DNA of 64,000 nt from Macrothele yani (taxonomy: Eukaryota > Arthropoda > Arachnida > Araneae > Macrothelidae): contig CM077025.1 in assembly GCA_039090855.1 (NCBI GenBank), positions 96,328,489 through 96,392,488 of the forward strand. Reading direction: 5' to 3'. Each line of letters begins with the position of its first letter. Position 1 is the first letter of the stretch. Below the pieces are notes generated by a model. That model was given only the letters and a program-made list of their open reading frames with translations, did no database searches and had not been told where the DNA came from. The position numbers and the translations under genes are program-made. Below are positions 55,518 through 64,000 of this stretch, in pieces.

Positions 55518-58500
55518 GGGATGTAAGGTCAGGTGATGCGTAACATCACAGCCTCTCCTTGACAAATGTCAACCCCGCCTTCTCGTGGTGCATCCTGTTC
55601 CCACTAAAGGGGCTCTGAAGACCGCCAATAGCGGTATAACTATACCATCGGGATTAGAGGAAATGCTATCCCACACTCACCAACCCGCTTGGCCAGCGTG
55701 GTGAGTTATGGCCAAACCCCTCCAAAAGGACTTCACAACTTAAATCTTGGCCCTCAGTCTCCGGCAGCTGGAATGTACCTGGCCAAGGCAGCGGCCAGTG
55801 TGACATGAAGGCAGAGGGTGCTAAGAATCCCCGGAGGACCGGACTAGGCTACCATCTGATGCTGACCTTGGCTACGTATAATGGACGCTCCCTATCTTCT
55901 GATTCAAGGCTTCTTGAATTGGAAGAGGAACTACAAAGGATCAAGTGGGACATCGTCGGGCTAAGTGAGGTAAGGAGAAAAGCAGATCTCATTGAACTGA
56001 AAAGTGGACATCTCTTCTACTATCGTGGGACAGATACCGGCCGAACTAGTGGTGTTGGATTTATAATAAACAAGAAACTGAAGGATAAAGTTGTAGAAGT
56101 TGAAAGTTCCTCTGACAGAGCTGCACGACTCGTTATCCAACTCTCGAGAAGATACAAGGCTCAGATTATTCAAACTTATGCGCCAACCACAAGTCATCCT
56201 GAAGAAGAAATTGAAGAATTTTATGAGGAAATTCGTGATCTAAATAATAAAGGTAAGCAACACTTGAAGATAATTATGGGAGATTTCAATGAAAAAATAG
56301 GGCAGCAGCAACAGAATGAAACTGCAGTAGGTAAATTCGGTCACGGCAACAGAAACCAGCGTGGAAATACTCTCGTTTAATTTGCAGAGGCAGAAGGGTT
56401 TTTCATCTTGAACTCCTTCAAGAAAAAGCCACACAGGAAATGGACATGGAGACATCCAAATGGGACGACAAATGAAATTGATTTTATTATGTGTAACAAA
56501 AAATTTGTCATAGAAGACTGCAGTGTGCTAAACAAGTTCAACACAGGTAGTGACCATAGATTGGTGATATGTAAGATGCACCTTCAACACTAAACTCGAA
56601 CGTGGCAAGCTCATAAGACAAACAAAATGTATTGACATAACCAACCTTAAAAAACATCATAATACCTTCAAGTTGAAACTGAAGAACAGATTCTCTGCTT
56701 TAGAAGGTCTAACATCAGAAGAAGTGGATATTTCTGAAGTTAACAGAAAAGTAAGCAAAGCTCTTATGGAAACAGCAACAAAATTAGCTGGGTCTAAGAA
56801 CAAGTTGCTTGTGAACAAATTATCAGGAAAAACCAAAATGTTGATGCAAAAAAGAAGAGAGATGAGGACAACTAAAGAAGATGTGACTTCCAAAGTGGAA
56901 TATATAGAGCTATGCAAGACAGTACGAAAAAGTATCACTGAAGACGTAAGGAAATTCAACTGTGAACTAGTGAGGAAAGCAATTTAAAACAACCAAAGCC
57001 TAAAGATAGCAAAGGGACATCTCAGTAAGGGAAGAAAACAGATTATGGCACTGAGAAAAGAAGATGGTTCTGTAACAAGAAATAAGAGGCAAAATTTTGA
57101 CAAGAGTGAAAGATTTCTACTCCAAATTATATGAAAGGAATGATACATGTTCTCCAGACATCATGAAAGGTACCCGTACCAGAGTTCTTCCAGTCCTCCC
57201 AGCAGAAGTTGCACATGCAATCAAGAACATGAAGCGAGGAAAAGCTCCAGGAGAAGATGGAATTACTGTAGACATCATACAAGAAGCAAGTGTAGAAATT
57301 GAAACAGTACTCGCCCAAATTTTCACTCGATGCGTTAATGAAGGGAAGATTCCTGAGGATTGGAACAACGCTACAATGATCCTGCTACATAAAAAAGGTG
57401 ACATTGAGGATCTCAGGAACTACAGACCTATCGGCCTCCTATCAGTGGTTTATAAAATCTTCACTAAAGTTCTTTCACACCGCTTGAAATTAACACTGGA
57501 CATGGCTCAACCGAGAGAACAAACTGGATTCAGGAGTGGCTACAGCTTAATAGATCATATCCACGTATTGAGAGAACTAATTTAAAGAGCAAGGGAATAT
57601 GAACTTCCATTGTGCATGGCTTTTATCGATTATGAAAAAGCCTTTGATTCAGTGAAACCATCAGCAGTTACAATGGCTCTGAAATCCTGCGGTATTGAAG
57701 ATGCATATATTAATATTATTAATAACATCTATGAAAATGCAAGTGCAAAGATTCGGCTGTTTGAAAGTACAACACCCATAAAAATTGGAAAGGGAGTGAG
57801 ACAAGGTGACACCATATCTCCTAAGCTCTTTAATGCCACATTGGAAAATGTCTTTCAATCACTGAACTGGGAAAACAAAGGAATAAAGATTAATAGAGAT
57901 TATCTAACCCACCTTCGTTTTGCTGATGACGTAGTCATTTTTGCAACTACCCCATCAGAGCTGCAGAGTATGATCCAGGAACTTGCTGACAAGAGTAAAG
58001 AAGTGGGATTAAAAATGAACTTTCAGAAGACAAAAGTGATGTTCAATGCTTTTACAAAAAATGAAGATTTATCGATTGATGGAGAAAAACTGGAGATAAC
58101 AGACACGTACGTTTATCTTGGACAGCAGATATCAAGTGAGGGTCACATTGATGAAGAAATTAATTGGCGTACAAAACTTGCCTGGAGAGCTTTTGGAAGA
58201 AACAGCATAATTTTCAAGAGCAATATGCCATTATGTCTTAAAAGAAAAGTGTTTGATCAATGCATCCTTCCAGTGCTTACGTATGGTGCAGAGACGTGGA
58301 CCTTAACTAAATGAGACATACAAAGGCTGCAGACAACTCAAGGTAGCATGGAGAGGTGCATGCTTGGTGTAACCAGGAGAGATAAGAAGAGGAACTCGTG
58401 GAACCGAAAAATGACAAGAGTGGAAGACATCATGATCAGAGTTAAATCCCTGAAATGGCAATGGGCTGGACATATGCCAGAAGGACAGACCATCGATGGA

Positions 58501-58698
58501 CAGCCAACATTTTAGATGGGATTCCAAGGGACAGGAAAAGACCCAGAAAAAGACCACATGGGAGATGGGTGAATGAAATTCGAAAGTATGCGGGAGTGAC
58601 ATGGAGGAGACTGACACAAGACAGACTGTTGTGGAGGAAACTTGGGGAGACCTTCGTCCAGCAGTGGATTGATAATGGTTGACGATGATGATGATGAT
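55518..58698 (+). mobile_element. Second full-length RTE copy, degenerate
   Basis: 3.18 kb and collinear end to end with the copy at 26693-29881, starting GGGATGTAAGGTCAGGTGAT and ending in an ATGATG tail. Target duplication is an AT-repeat (TATATATG-like) and cannot be delimited. It starts 10 bp beyond the Tc1 element. Confidence 0.93.
55805..58682 (+). pseudogene. RTE endonuclease/reverse transcriptase ORF, multiply broken
   Basis: Endonuclease open from 55805 (MKAEGAKNPRRTG) to a stop at 56378 (GNTLV then stop). Then pieces at 56408-56593, 56673-56987, 57097-57585 (AIKNMKRGKAPGEDGI, HKKGDIEDLRNYRPI), 57610-58314 (FIDYEKAFDSV, LRFADDVVIF, LTYGAETW) and 58455-58682 (ending QQWIDNG). Stops at 56985, 57583 and 58312 are single-base changes relative to the other copy; shifts occur near 56585, 57090 and 58480. 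In the region around FILNSF it keeps the frame that the first copy has lost. Confidence 0.92.
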
Positions 58699-58939
58699 AT
58701 ATATATATATATGGGAACTACCAATTATTAGTTGTCATGTCTATGTCACTGTCTATCTCCAATGTCATGTTTCTGTTATGTAGTAGATTGTTGCCAAATT
58801 GCTGTAAGCTGACTTGAATTTCTGGATCCTGAGTTTTGCCTTCCAATATTTGTGTATCGTATGCTTTATTCTTTTGAGTGTATCCATGTTTTCTTTTTGC
58901 TTGCATTCTTGTTATTCATTTGAAATTAGGTTCAAGTTA
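58699..58939. other. Remaining spacer of the split inverted repeat
   Basis: AT repeat then unremarkable sequence between the RTE copy and the right arm of the old inverted repeat. No gene. Confidence 0.5.
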
Positions 58940-59300
58940 AGGTTCGATGTTTTAACAGTATTTTATCCTTTCTTGATGGTTTTTTTTTTTTTTCAGATTT
59001 TAATTTTATAAATTTTGTAAAAAGTCAATGAACATTTGAAAACTTGTTTACAAAATTGTAATAAATATTTTTTGTGAAGCATTATCAATAATGGGACTAA
59101 TAGTCTTTTGAGTAAAAAAGTGATTCTAGGGAACCTCTTGATTTTGGTATTTTTATTGCAGGATTCAGATAACTATATTTCTATAGTACATACATCGAAG
59201 TGAAACTAAGCTACTCACGCCACTCACATGTAAAGAACGTGCACAGTTTTGATATAATGAGAACTATATTGAGAAATACACCTGATGTGATAAGTTCTTC
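58940..59300. repeat. Right arm of a split inverted-repeat element
   Basis: Partner of 53525-53890. The arms diverge outside CCTTAAC on the inner side and ATCA.TT.GG on the outer side. Confidence 0.88.
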
Positions 59301-59564
59301 CTCACAATTAATATAGACCATATTCATCATATTATTTGCATCCTTAAAGGTGTTAAACACCAGCAAAATGCGTATATTTACGTGCAAATCATTAATGACA
59401 TATCATTAAGTGATTGGCTCTTTAATGATAGACCATATTCATATGGTTTTTTAGAATTTGAAAATGAGATTTTGTGGCAAATGTTTTTTTCTTTTTTCTT
59501 CCCCCTTATTAGCACAGGATTACAGGGGCCTTGATTTTTTCGCTGTTTAAACTTGTTGAAATAA

Positions 59565-60115
59565 AATTTGCAAATTGGTACCTACCTGCTAACTGCGATG
59601 ATTCGGCAACCGCCATTTGCAATAACATGTAAAGTTGTTTACGCAGCAAAGGTGACATCTGCTACATGAGACCTCCGGTTGCGTGGCTGTCTGCTCAACA
59701 TTATAAATAGATCTTGAAAAGATTAAGTTCTGAATAATGCATTTTACACCATAGTTTCATTTGATTATAAATTCTTTTTGAACTACACAGCAAGAGGGTG
59801 GCATAGAAGAGCAGTAGAGATGGAAATCCGCAAAGATCAGTTTGTAAGCGCGTGTGGCTTTGATTTGTCAACAGCATGTTTAGAAATTTAGTAAAATATA
59901 ACGAAGTCTTTGTTAAGGGGGAAATATTCTTTAAACTTCAATAATCCAAATATATTTTCATACAAAATATTTGGTACGGCTAGCACTCCTCCACCCAACA
60001 CGTAGCAGATGACACCTGTACCGTGAAAACAACTTTGTGCTATTCCAAATGACAGTTACCAAAGCATCGCAGTGGGTAGGTACCGATTTTCAAATTCGAT
60101 TTTAAGACAAATTTA
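59565..60115. mobile_element. Inverted-repeat element (foldback)
   Basis: CAAATTGGTACCTACCTGCTAACTGCGATG...AAAGTTGTTT...GACATCTGCTAC at 59565-59670 pairs with the complement at 60000-60115 (about 80-85%). Weak pairing may continue outward to 59430 and 60460 (CATATTCATATGG). No coding capacity. Confidence 0.7.
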
Positions 60116-60134
60116 TGTGGCAAAATTGTGTACA

Positions 60135-60296
60135 CAGTGGCGTAGCCAGAAATTTCTTAAGGGGGGGGGGCGGAGGTCCATGGGTTTGGTTCATTGGTGA
60201 AAGCTCCATATATACACATAAATCACTTTAAATTCATACTAAATCTCCCCTCGGGGGGGGTCCTGACTCGAGGACCACCCCTTGGCTACGCCTATG
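60135..60296. mobile_element. hAT MITE with 8-bp duplication
   Basis: 162 bp with ends CAGTGGCGTAGCCA and TGGCTACGCCTATG, G-rich and C-rich subterminal runs, and a perfect 8-bp duplication TGTGTACA (60127-60134 and 60297-60304). Inserted at the edge of the foldback element. Confidence 0.92.
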
Positions 60297-60544
60297 TGTG
60301 TACACTCCCTCGACCGTTATGGTATCATAAGACCACAAATAACTGGAAAATATGATGGGTTTCATGACGAAACTAGTAAATTATATAAAACTTTTAATAG
60401 AAACTAGTACCTTGGCTCTTTAAAAAAAAAAAAACTTGTTCATATGAATGTGATTCATGGTTCTTTATTTTAGTCACATGGACAATACATTTCAGGCTCT
60501 GCTATCCTAAATATTTGGCTAAGTATTTCCAAAAAATGAGCTAT

Positions 60545-61468
60545 ACATATTTTAAGGTATGTAGTTTGATGCCAAATGGTGAACAATTTTCATGCTTAAA
60601 ATGCATTTTCAAGATTTTTATTGTAAAACTTAACCTCCAAGTACGATGATATGAACACAAGCTGCGGCAGGCCTAACACAACAGCATGGCAGAGTTATTA
60701 AGCTTAGCTCTGCTGAAACAATGGTCTTGCTTCAGCGGCCAGTTCTCTGGCAGAAGACCACAAGAGGAACTGGGTACATTCTTGTCAGGAAAGCATTCTA
60801 TTTTGTAGTACGCTACAGAAAATACCTCATTGTTATCTCAGTTTTTCACATCACGATCTGATAATTTCTTGGTTTTTTCGCATGTGATTTTTTGATGCGG
60901 AATGTGTAAACACACTTCTCCTTTGAGTGTTTTTTTAATTAATTTATTTATTTTTTGTAATGCAATTTGAATGAACTGTGTACCTCACCGTCAATACCAG
61001 AACCAAAACTTTCACTTCCTGATGCTATGTAACTTCCGTTGGAGAGAACAAACACGCTATCTATTTTAACGCTTTTCTAGAAAAAAGAGAAAGGCATCTG
61101 CATACTTTCTATTTTGTATCAGGGAATCATATGCATAAGAACAAAGCAATTCTCAGCATGTATTTTGAAAAACTGTAACAGAAATGAAGAACTATTTTCT
61201 GTAGGGTAGCACTACAAAATGGAACGCTTTCCTGGCAAGAATGTACCCAGTTCCTCTTGTAGTTTTCCACCACTTAATTGGCCGCTGGAGTGAGACCTCC
61301 ATTTCAGTGGAGCCAAGCTTGACGTCGTCGTGTTCGGCCTGCTGCAGCGTGTTTTCATATTGTCCTATGTGGAGGTAAGTTTTACGGTAAAATCTTAAAA
61401 ACGCATTTTAAAGCTGATTTTTTTTTTTTTTTTTTTTGCCATTTGCCACCAAATTACATATTTTAACG
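60545..61468. mobile_element. Inverted-repeat element, about 310-bp arms
   Basis: Arms 60545-60855 and 61165-61468 are complementary at roughly 75-80%. Shared blocks are GGAACTGGGTACATTCTTG, TAGTACGCTACAGAAAATA-like, CTTAACCTCCA and GATGCCAAATGG. The 310-bp interior has no gene. The right arm ends about 1.4 kb upstream of the LYAR-like exon. Confidence 0.75.
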
Positions 61469-61524
61469 TGTGTATCATACTTGAGATTCATTCGCGGAAT
61501 TCCGTTTTTTTGTGTGTGTGTCAT

Positions 61525-62180
61525 CATTTGGGTGATTCTTGAGATCGATGCAAAACTGAAGAGAAATTTTGGGGGATTAGTTGGGGGGGGGGTCGTTTTT
61601 TAATCTAGGGATGGTATTTTGTTTTTCAAAACGTTCAAAAACGAAATGAAAAATTTCCCGTAATCGTGATTTCTTTTTCTCGCGATGTTTCTTCTGCACA
61701 GTATTATTGTTAAATATAATTTTCTTCCATAAATATTTGCATTTCAGCTTGAAAATGGAAGAAAAATTCCGAAAACGGAAGTTGGCATGAACATTTTCCC
61801 TGTGATCTTCAGGCAGTGGATTCGAATAATTCCGCCATTTCCATCGTCATTTCAATGTTTCTCGAGATCGATGCAGAACTGAACAGAAATTGGGGAGGGA
61901 TTGGTGGTGGGGTCGTTTTCTGTCTGTAGGCGGAATTCTGGTTTTCAAAACTTTTGGAAACAGAAATTAGATGGAGTGAAGGTTTCTCCTGTAATCGTAA
62001 TCCTGTTTTCTCGCAATGTTTCTTCTACCCAGTAGTGTTGTTAAATATAATTTTATTCCGTAAATATTTGTTTTGCAGCTTCAAAATGAAGGAAAACTTT
62101 CCTAAAACGTAAGTCGAACAGAGCGTACGGTAGTCGTAATTTTTTTCTCTGCGATGTTACATTTATCCTGTGTTGCTGTT
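61525..62180. repeat. About 328-bp tandem duplication plus partial third copy
   Basis: Two copies start GAGATCGATGCA.AACTGAA (61540 and 61865) and run through TTTCTTCT.C.CAGTA.T.TTGTTAAATATAATTTT and GCTT.AAAATG.A.GAAAA. A third copy retains only the GTAGTCGTAATTTTTTTCTC...GTGTTGCTGTTAAAAATA part. It lies upstream of the LYAR-like exon and could fall in its promoter or first intron. Confidence 0.8.
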
Positions 62181-62846
62181 AAAAATAAAAATAATTATAT
62201 TTTGAATACAGGGATGTGCTCCACCTTAATATTTACATAACAAATTTCAGTGAACAATTTTGTCTTGCTCACAGCGCGTTATATTCATGCAGCACTTTCT
62301 TATTTTTCACCCGTGCAGTTAAAAAGTTCAGCTTTTTTTTTTTTTTTCCTTCGTCAGTCTCATGTATGGTGCATACCTCATTTTTTCAAAAATTTTAGCC
62401 AAATAATTTAGGACGCTAAACTACACATTTACCAAATTATGTTTCCACTACACTGCCTTGCTGATTTTAAAAAACTATTCTGTCATTGTTCCAAGAATAA
62501 ATAAATTATTTTGCTGTCAAAAATAGTAAAATTATTTTGTCAACTGCTAGTAAATGAGGTTACAAAACTAGTATTTGTGGAAGATATGTTAATGAAAGTG
62601 TATAGCAGTTTTTTATACATGTGACTTTAACATGGACAAAAAATTCTGTCTTCTCTTTTCTCTCTGAGGATTAAGTTTGCCTTTATTCATTTAGTTCTGA
62701 CATTGAAAAGAACCAGACTTATAGAAATGTTGCTTACGAAAACATTTGCTCTATCTCCTTGCCTGAAAGTATCTGGATATTTTTAAGTGTATCCAAAGAT
62801 TATTAAATAATGCTATACAGTTCTAAACTCATTTTTTACTTTGCAG
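62181..62846. other. Upstream region of the LYAR-like exon
   Basis: AT-rich. It ends in a good splice acceptor (ATTTTTTACTTTGCAG, 62831-62846). The 5' untranslated exon or exons and the promoter could not be located. Confidence 0.5.
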
Positions 62847-62977
62847 TAAGAGAAGATGGTTGTTTTTACATGTAATAACTGTGGCCAGTCTGTTCGGAAG
62901 AATCAGGTTGACAAGCATTACCTTCAGTGCCGCACTGCCAAGTCACTTTCTTGCATGGACTGTGGGAAAGATTTTTA
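62847..62977 (+). CDS. LYAR: LYAR-like cell growth-regulating nucleolar protein, first coding exon
   Basis: After an acceptor at 62846 there are nine untranslated bases, then ATG at 62856 and 40 codons: MVVFTCNNCGQSVRKNQVDK, then KHYLQCRTAKSLSCMDCGKDF. The cysteines and histidine (C6, C9, H21, C25) and the following CMDCGKDF are the N-terminal LYAR-type C2HC zinc finger and the start of the second. The exon ends TTTTA at 62977 before a consensus donor GTAAGT, leaving a split codon TA-. Read without splicing, the next codon is TAG, so splicing is required. LYAR proteins are nucleolar and act in ribosome biogenesis and growth control. The rest of the gene (downstream zinc finger, lysine-rich tail) is not found up to 64000 and should lie further right. 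No stop or shift: the only apparently intact host coding sequence here. Confidence 0.85.
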
Positions 62978-64000
62978 GTAAGTCTGTTTTTGATATTCAG
63001 AGTTGTGTGTGAAATAATTTAAAGGCATTAAAAACTAAATTATAGACTAGTAAATTGGCATTATATCTAGTATTCAGAGATTTGTTATTTTTTAAAATTG
63101 TTGACTTAAGCACTAGAGGTATTAAGTCTGTCTATTCATACTAAATGCAGAAATTGTTCATGTTATATTATCATTAGATGCTTATGACTTGAATGCTCAA
63201 TGTGACCACATTGTTTTTCCTCACCTGACCATCTCCTGCAGGTTGCCTACAGGGTTTGCCAGACTTTGACAAACAACAACTTTTGATGGTTTTAACCATC
63301 ATGTCAAAAACTCTGGTGTTAAAAATTTCAAAAACCTCAAATATCCAGTTTTAATTTAAAAATAGCCTTCATGGCTTGAAAAATACCATGCCTGGGCATG
63401 AAAAGTCTGGAATGAAGAATTTTCTACTCTAGGAAGGAAGATGGTTGTCACGTGTTGTTTTTCATTTTACTGCAAATCACTAGCAGTTGTATTATTGTTA
63501 CAGATTGAGTGCCAGGGCCAGGAGAATATAATTTCTTTAATTATGTTATGCTCTACGTCCAGAAATTGGGGCCACATGCTAGTTTTAACTAGCTCCAAAT
63601 GTCGTTTACAATTAATGACGGATGCATGCCTCGGATGAAACTAGCCTCCAGTGTTTAGTAACAAAGTGCGTAAACTGCAATGAAACAGAACATCGTAGAC
63701 TGACGGGCAAAAATGCCATGCTTTATGGGGAGGGAGCGGTAACGGAATATTTATTGCACAGCCCCACGTGTGGTTAATTGGATATAACTTGTGTCATTCT
63801 GATATAACTTGAGCGAGTGAGGGAGGGGATATGGAAGCTTCCGCCCATGAACTAACAGCTGAACTACTGAAACAAAGGCTAAGTTTAGTTTAAGAACGAG
63901 CCAGGGCAATGCGTTTCACTTAGCCAGGAGAGGAGCTGACATTACCGACGCTGATACTTGGTTTATCCGATAGAATAGTAGTTTGTGTTAGCTGTGGATG
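62978..64000 (+). other. Probable intron 3' of the LYAR-like exon
   Basis: Starts with the donor GTAAGTCTG. No second exon with the expected zinc-finger continuation was found. 63290-63420 contains a short AT-rich segment with repeated AAAAA-CTTG/AAAATA words. Nothing else recognised. Confidence 0.5.

Noticed and set aside
61370..61385. GAGGTAAGT at the end of a foldback arm as a 5' untranslated exon donor for the LYAR-like gene
   Set aside because: The same block occurs in the mirror arm as part of the repeat, with no independent evidence for an exon.
1..64000. CRISPR arrays, bacterial operons or ribosome binding sites
   Set aside because: The sequence is plainly eukaryotic; the tandem repeats lack spacer structure.

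Overview
The window is eukaryotic and is made almost entirely of transposable elements (TEs). The only piece that looks like a conserved host gene is one coding exon near the right edge (62847-62977, + strand): the N-terminal zinc-finger exon of a LYAR-like nucleolar protein. The organism is probably an arthropod, perhaps a chelicerate. This rests on AT-rich DNA, an abundant tRNA-derived SINE, and a mix of RTE, Penelope-like, P, Ginger, hAT and Tc1/mariner elements. The lineage is inference and cannot be fixed from this sequence alone. Nearly all coding sequence is broken by stops, frameshifts or nested insertions.

Left third (1-19.7 kb): a foldback element with minisatellite arms (653-2560); two mariner-type transposase fragments around a SINE (4.2-5.2 kb); an internally deleted Ginger element with 4-bp target-site duplications (TSDs, 5306-6479); an RTE 3' fragment; a Penelope-like reverse transcriptase pseudogene (7.35-8.96 kb); and a Tc1 transposase remnant. 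A long minus-strand pseudogene of an unnamed multi-copy protein family runs from 18.69 down to 10.43 kb. It is interrupted by four SINE copies (one carrying a hAT MITE), a hAT-like element and a 2.6-kb tandem-repeat element. Next come a hAT remnant and a solo LTR that itself contains a SINE.

Middle (19.7-43 kb): a stack of nested insertions, most levels marked by matching TSDs. A tandem-repeat MITE (19705-42961) was hit by a SINE (TSD AATTTTT). The SINE was hit by a hAT element (20131-42467, TSD CTTATAGC). The hAT was hit by a giant palindromic element (23147-41652, TSD CACTTC), and one palindrome arm was hit by an RTE retrotransposon (26693-29881, TSD ATTCCCCTTAT). The palindrome is the most notable object. 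Two arms of about 7.6 kb, near-identical by eye, meet at a 54-nt centre; the outer ends are AGT...ACT, and the flanks carry a 6-bp duplication. Those end features resemble Maverick/Polinton elements, but I see no Polinton gene. It may be an inverted-dimer derivative or an undescribed foldback family.

Right third (43-64 kb): SINEs, a 4.26-kb P element with a THAP-type transposase, 31-bp terminal inverted repeats (TIRs) and an 8-bp TSD (45483-49739); several mariner-type pseudogenes; a Tc1 element with intact ends (54004-55506) immediately followed by a second RTE copy (55518-58698), both inside an older inverted repeat; three more inverted-repeat elements; a tandem duplication; and then the LYAR-like exon, whose gene continues beyond the window.
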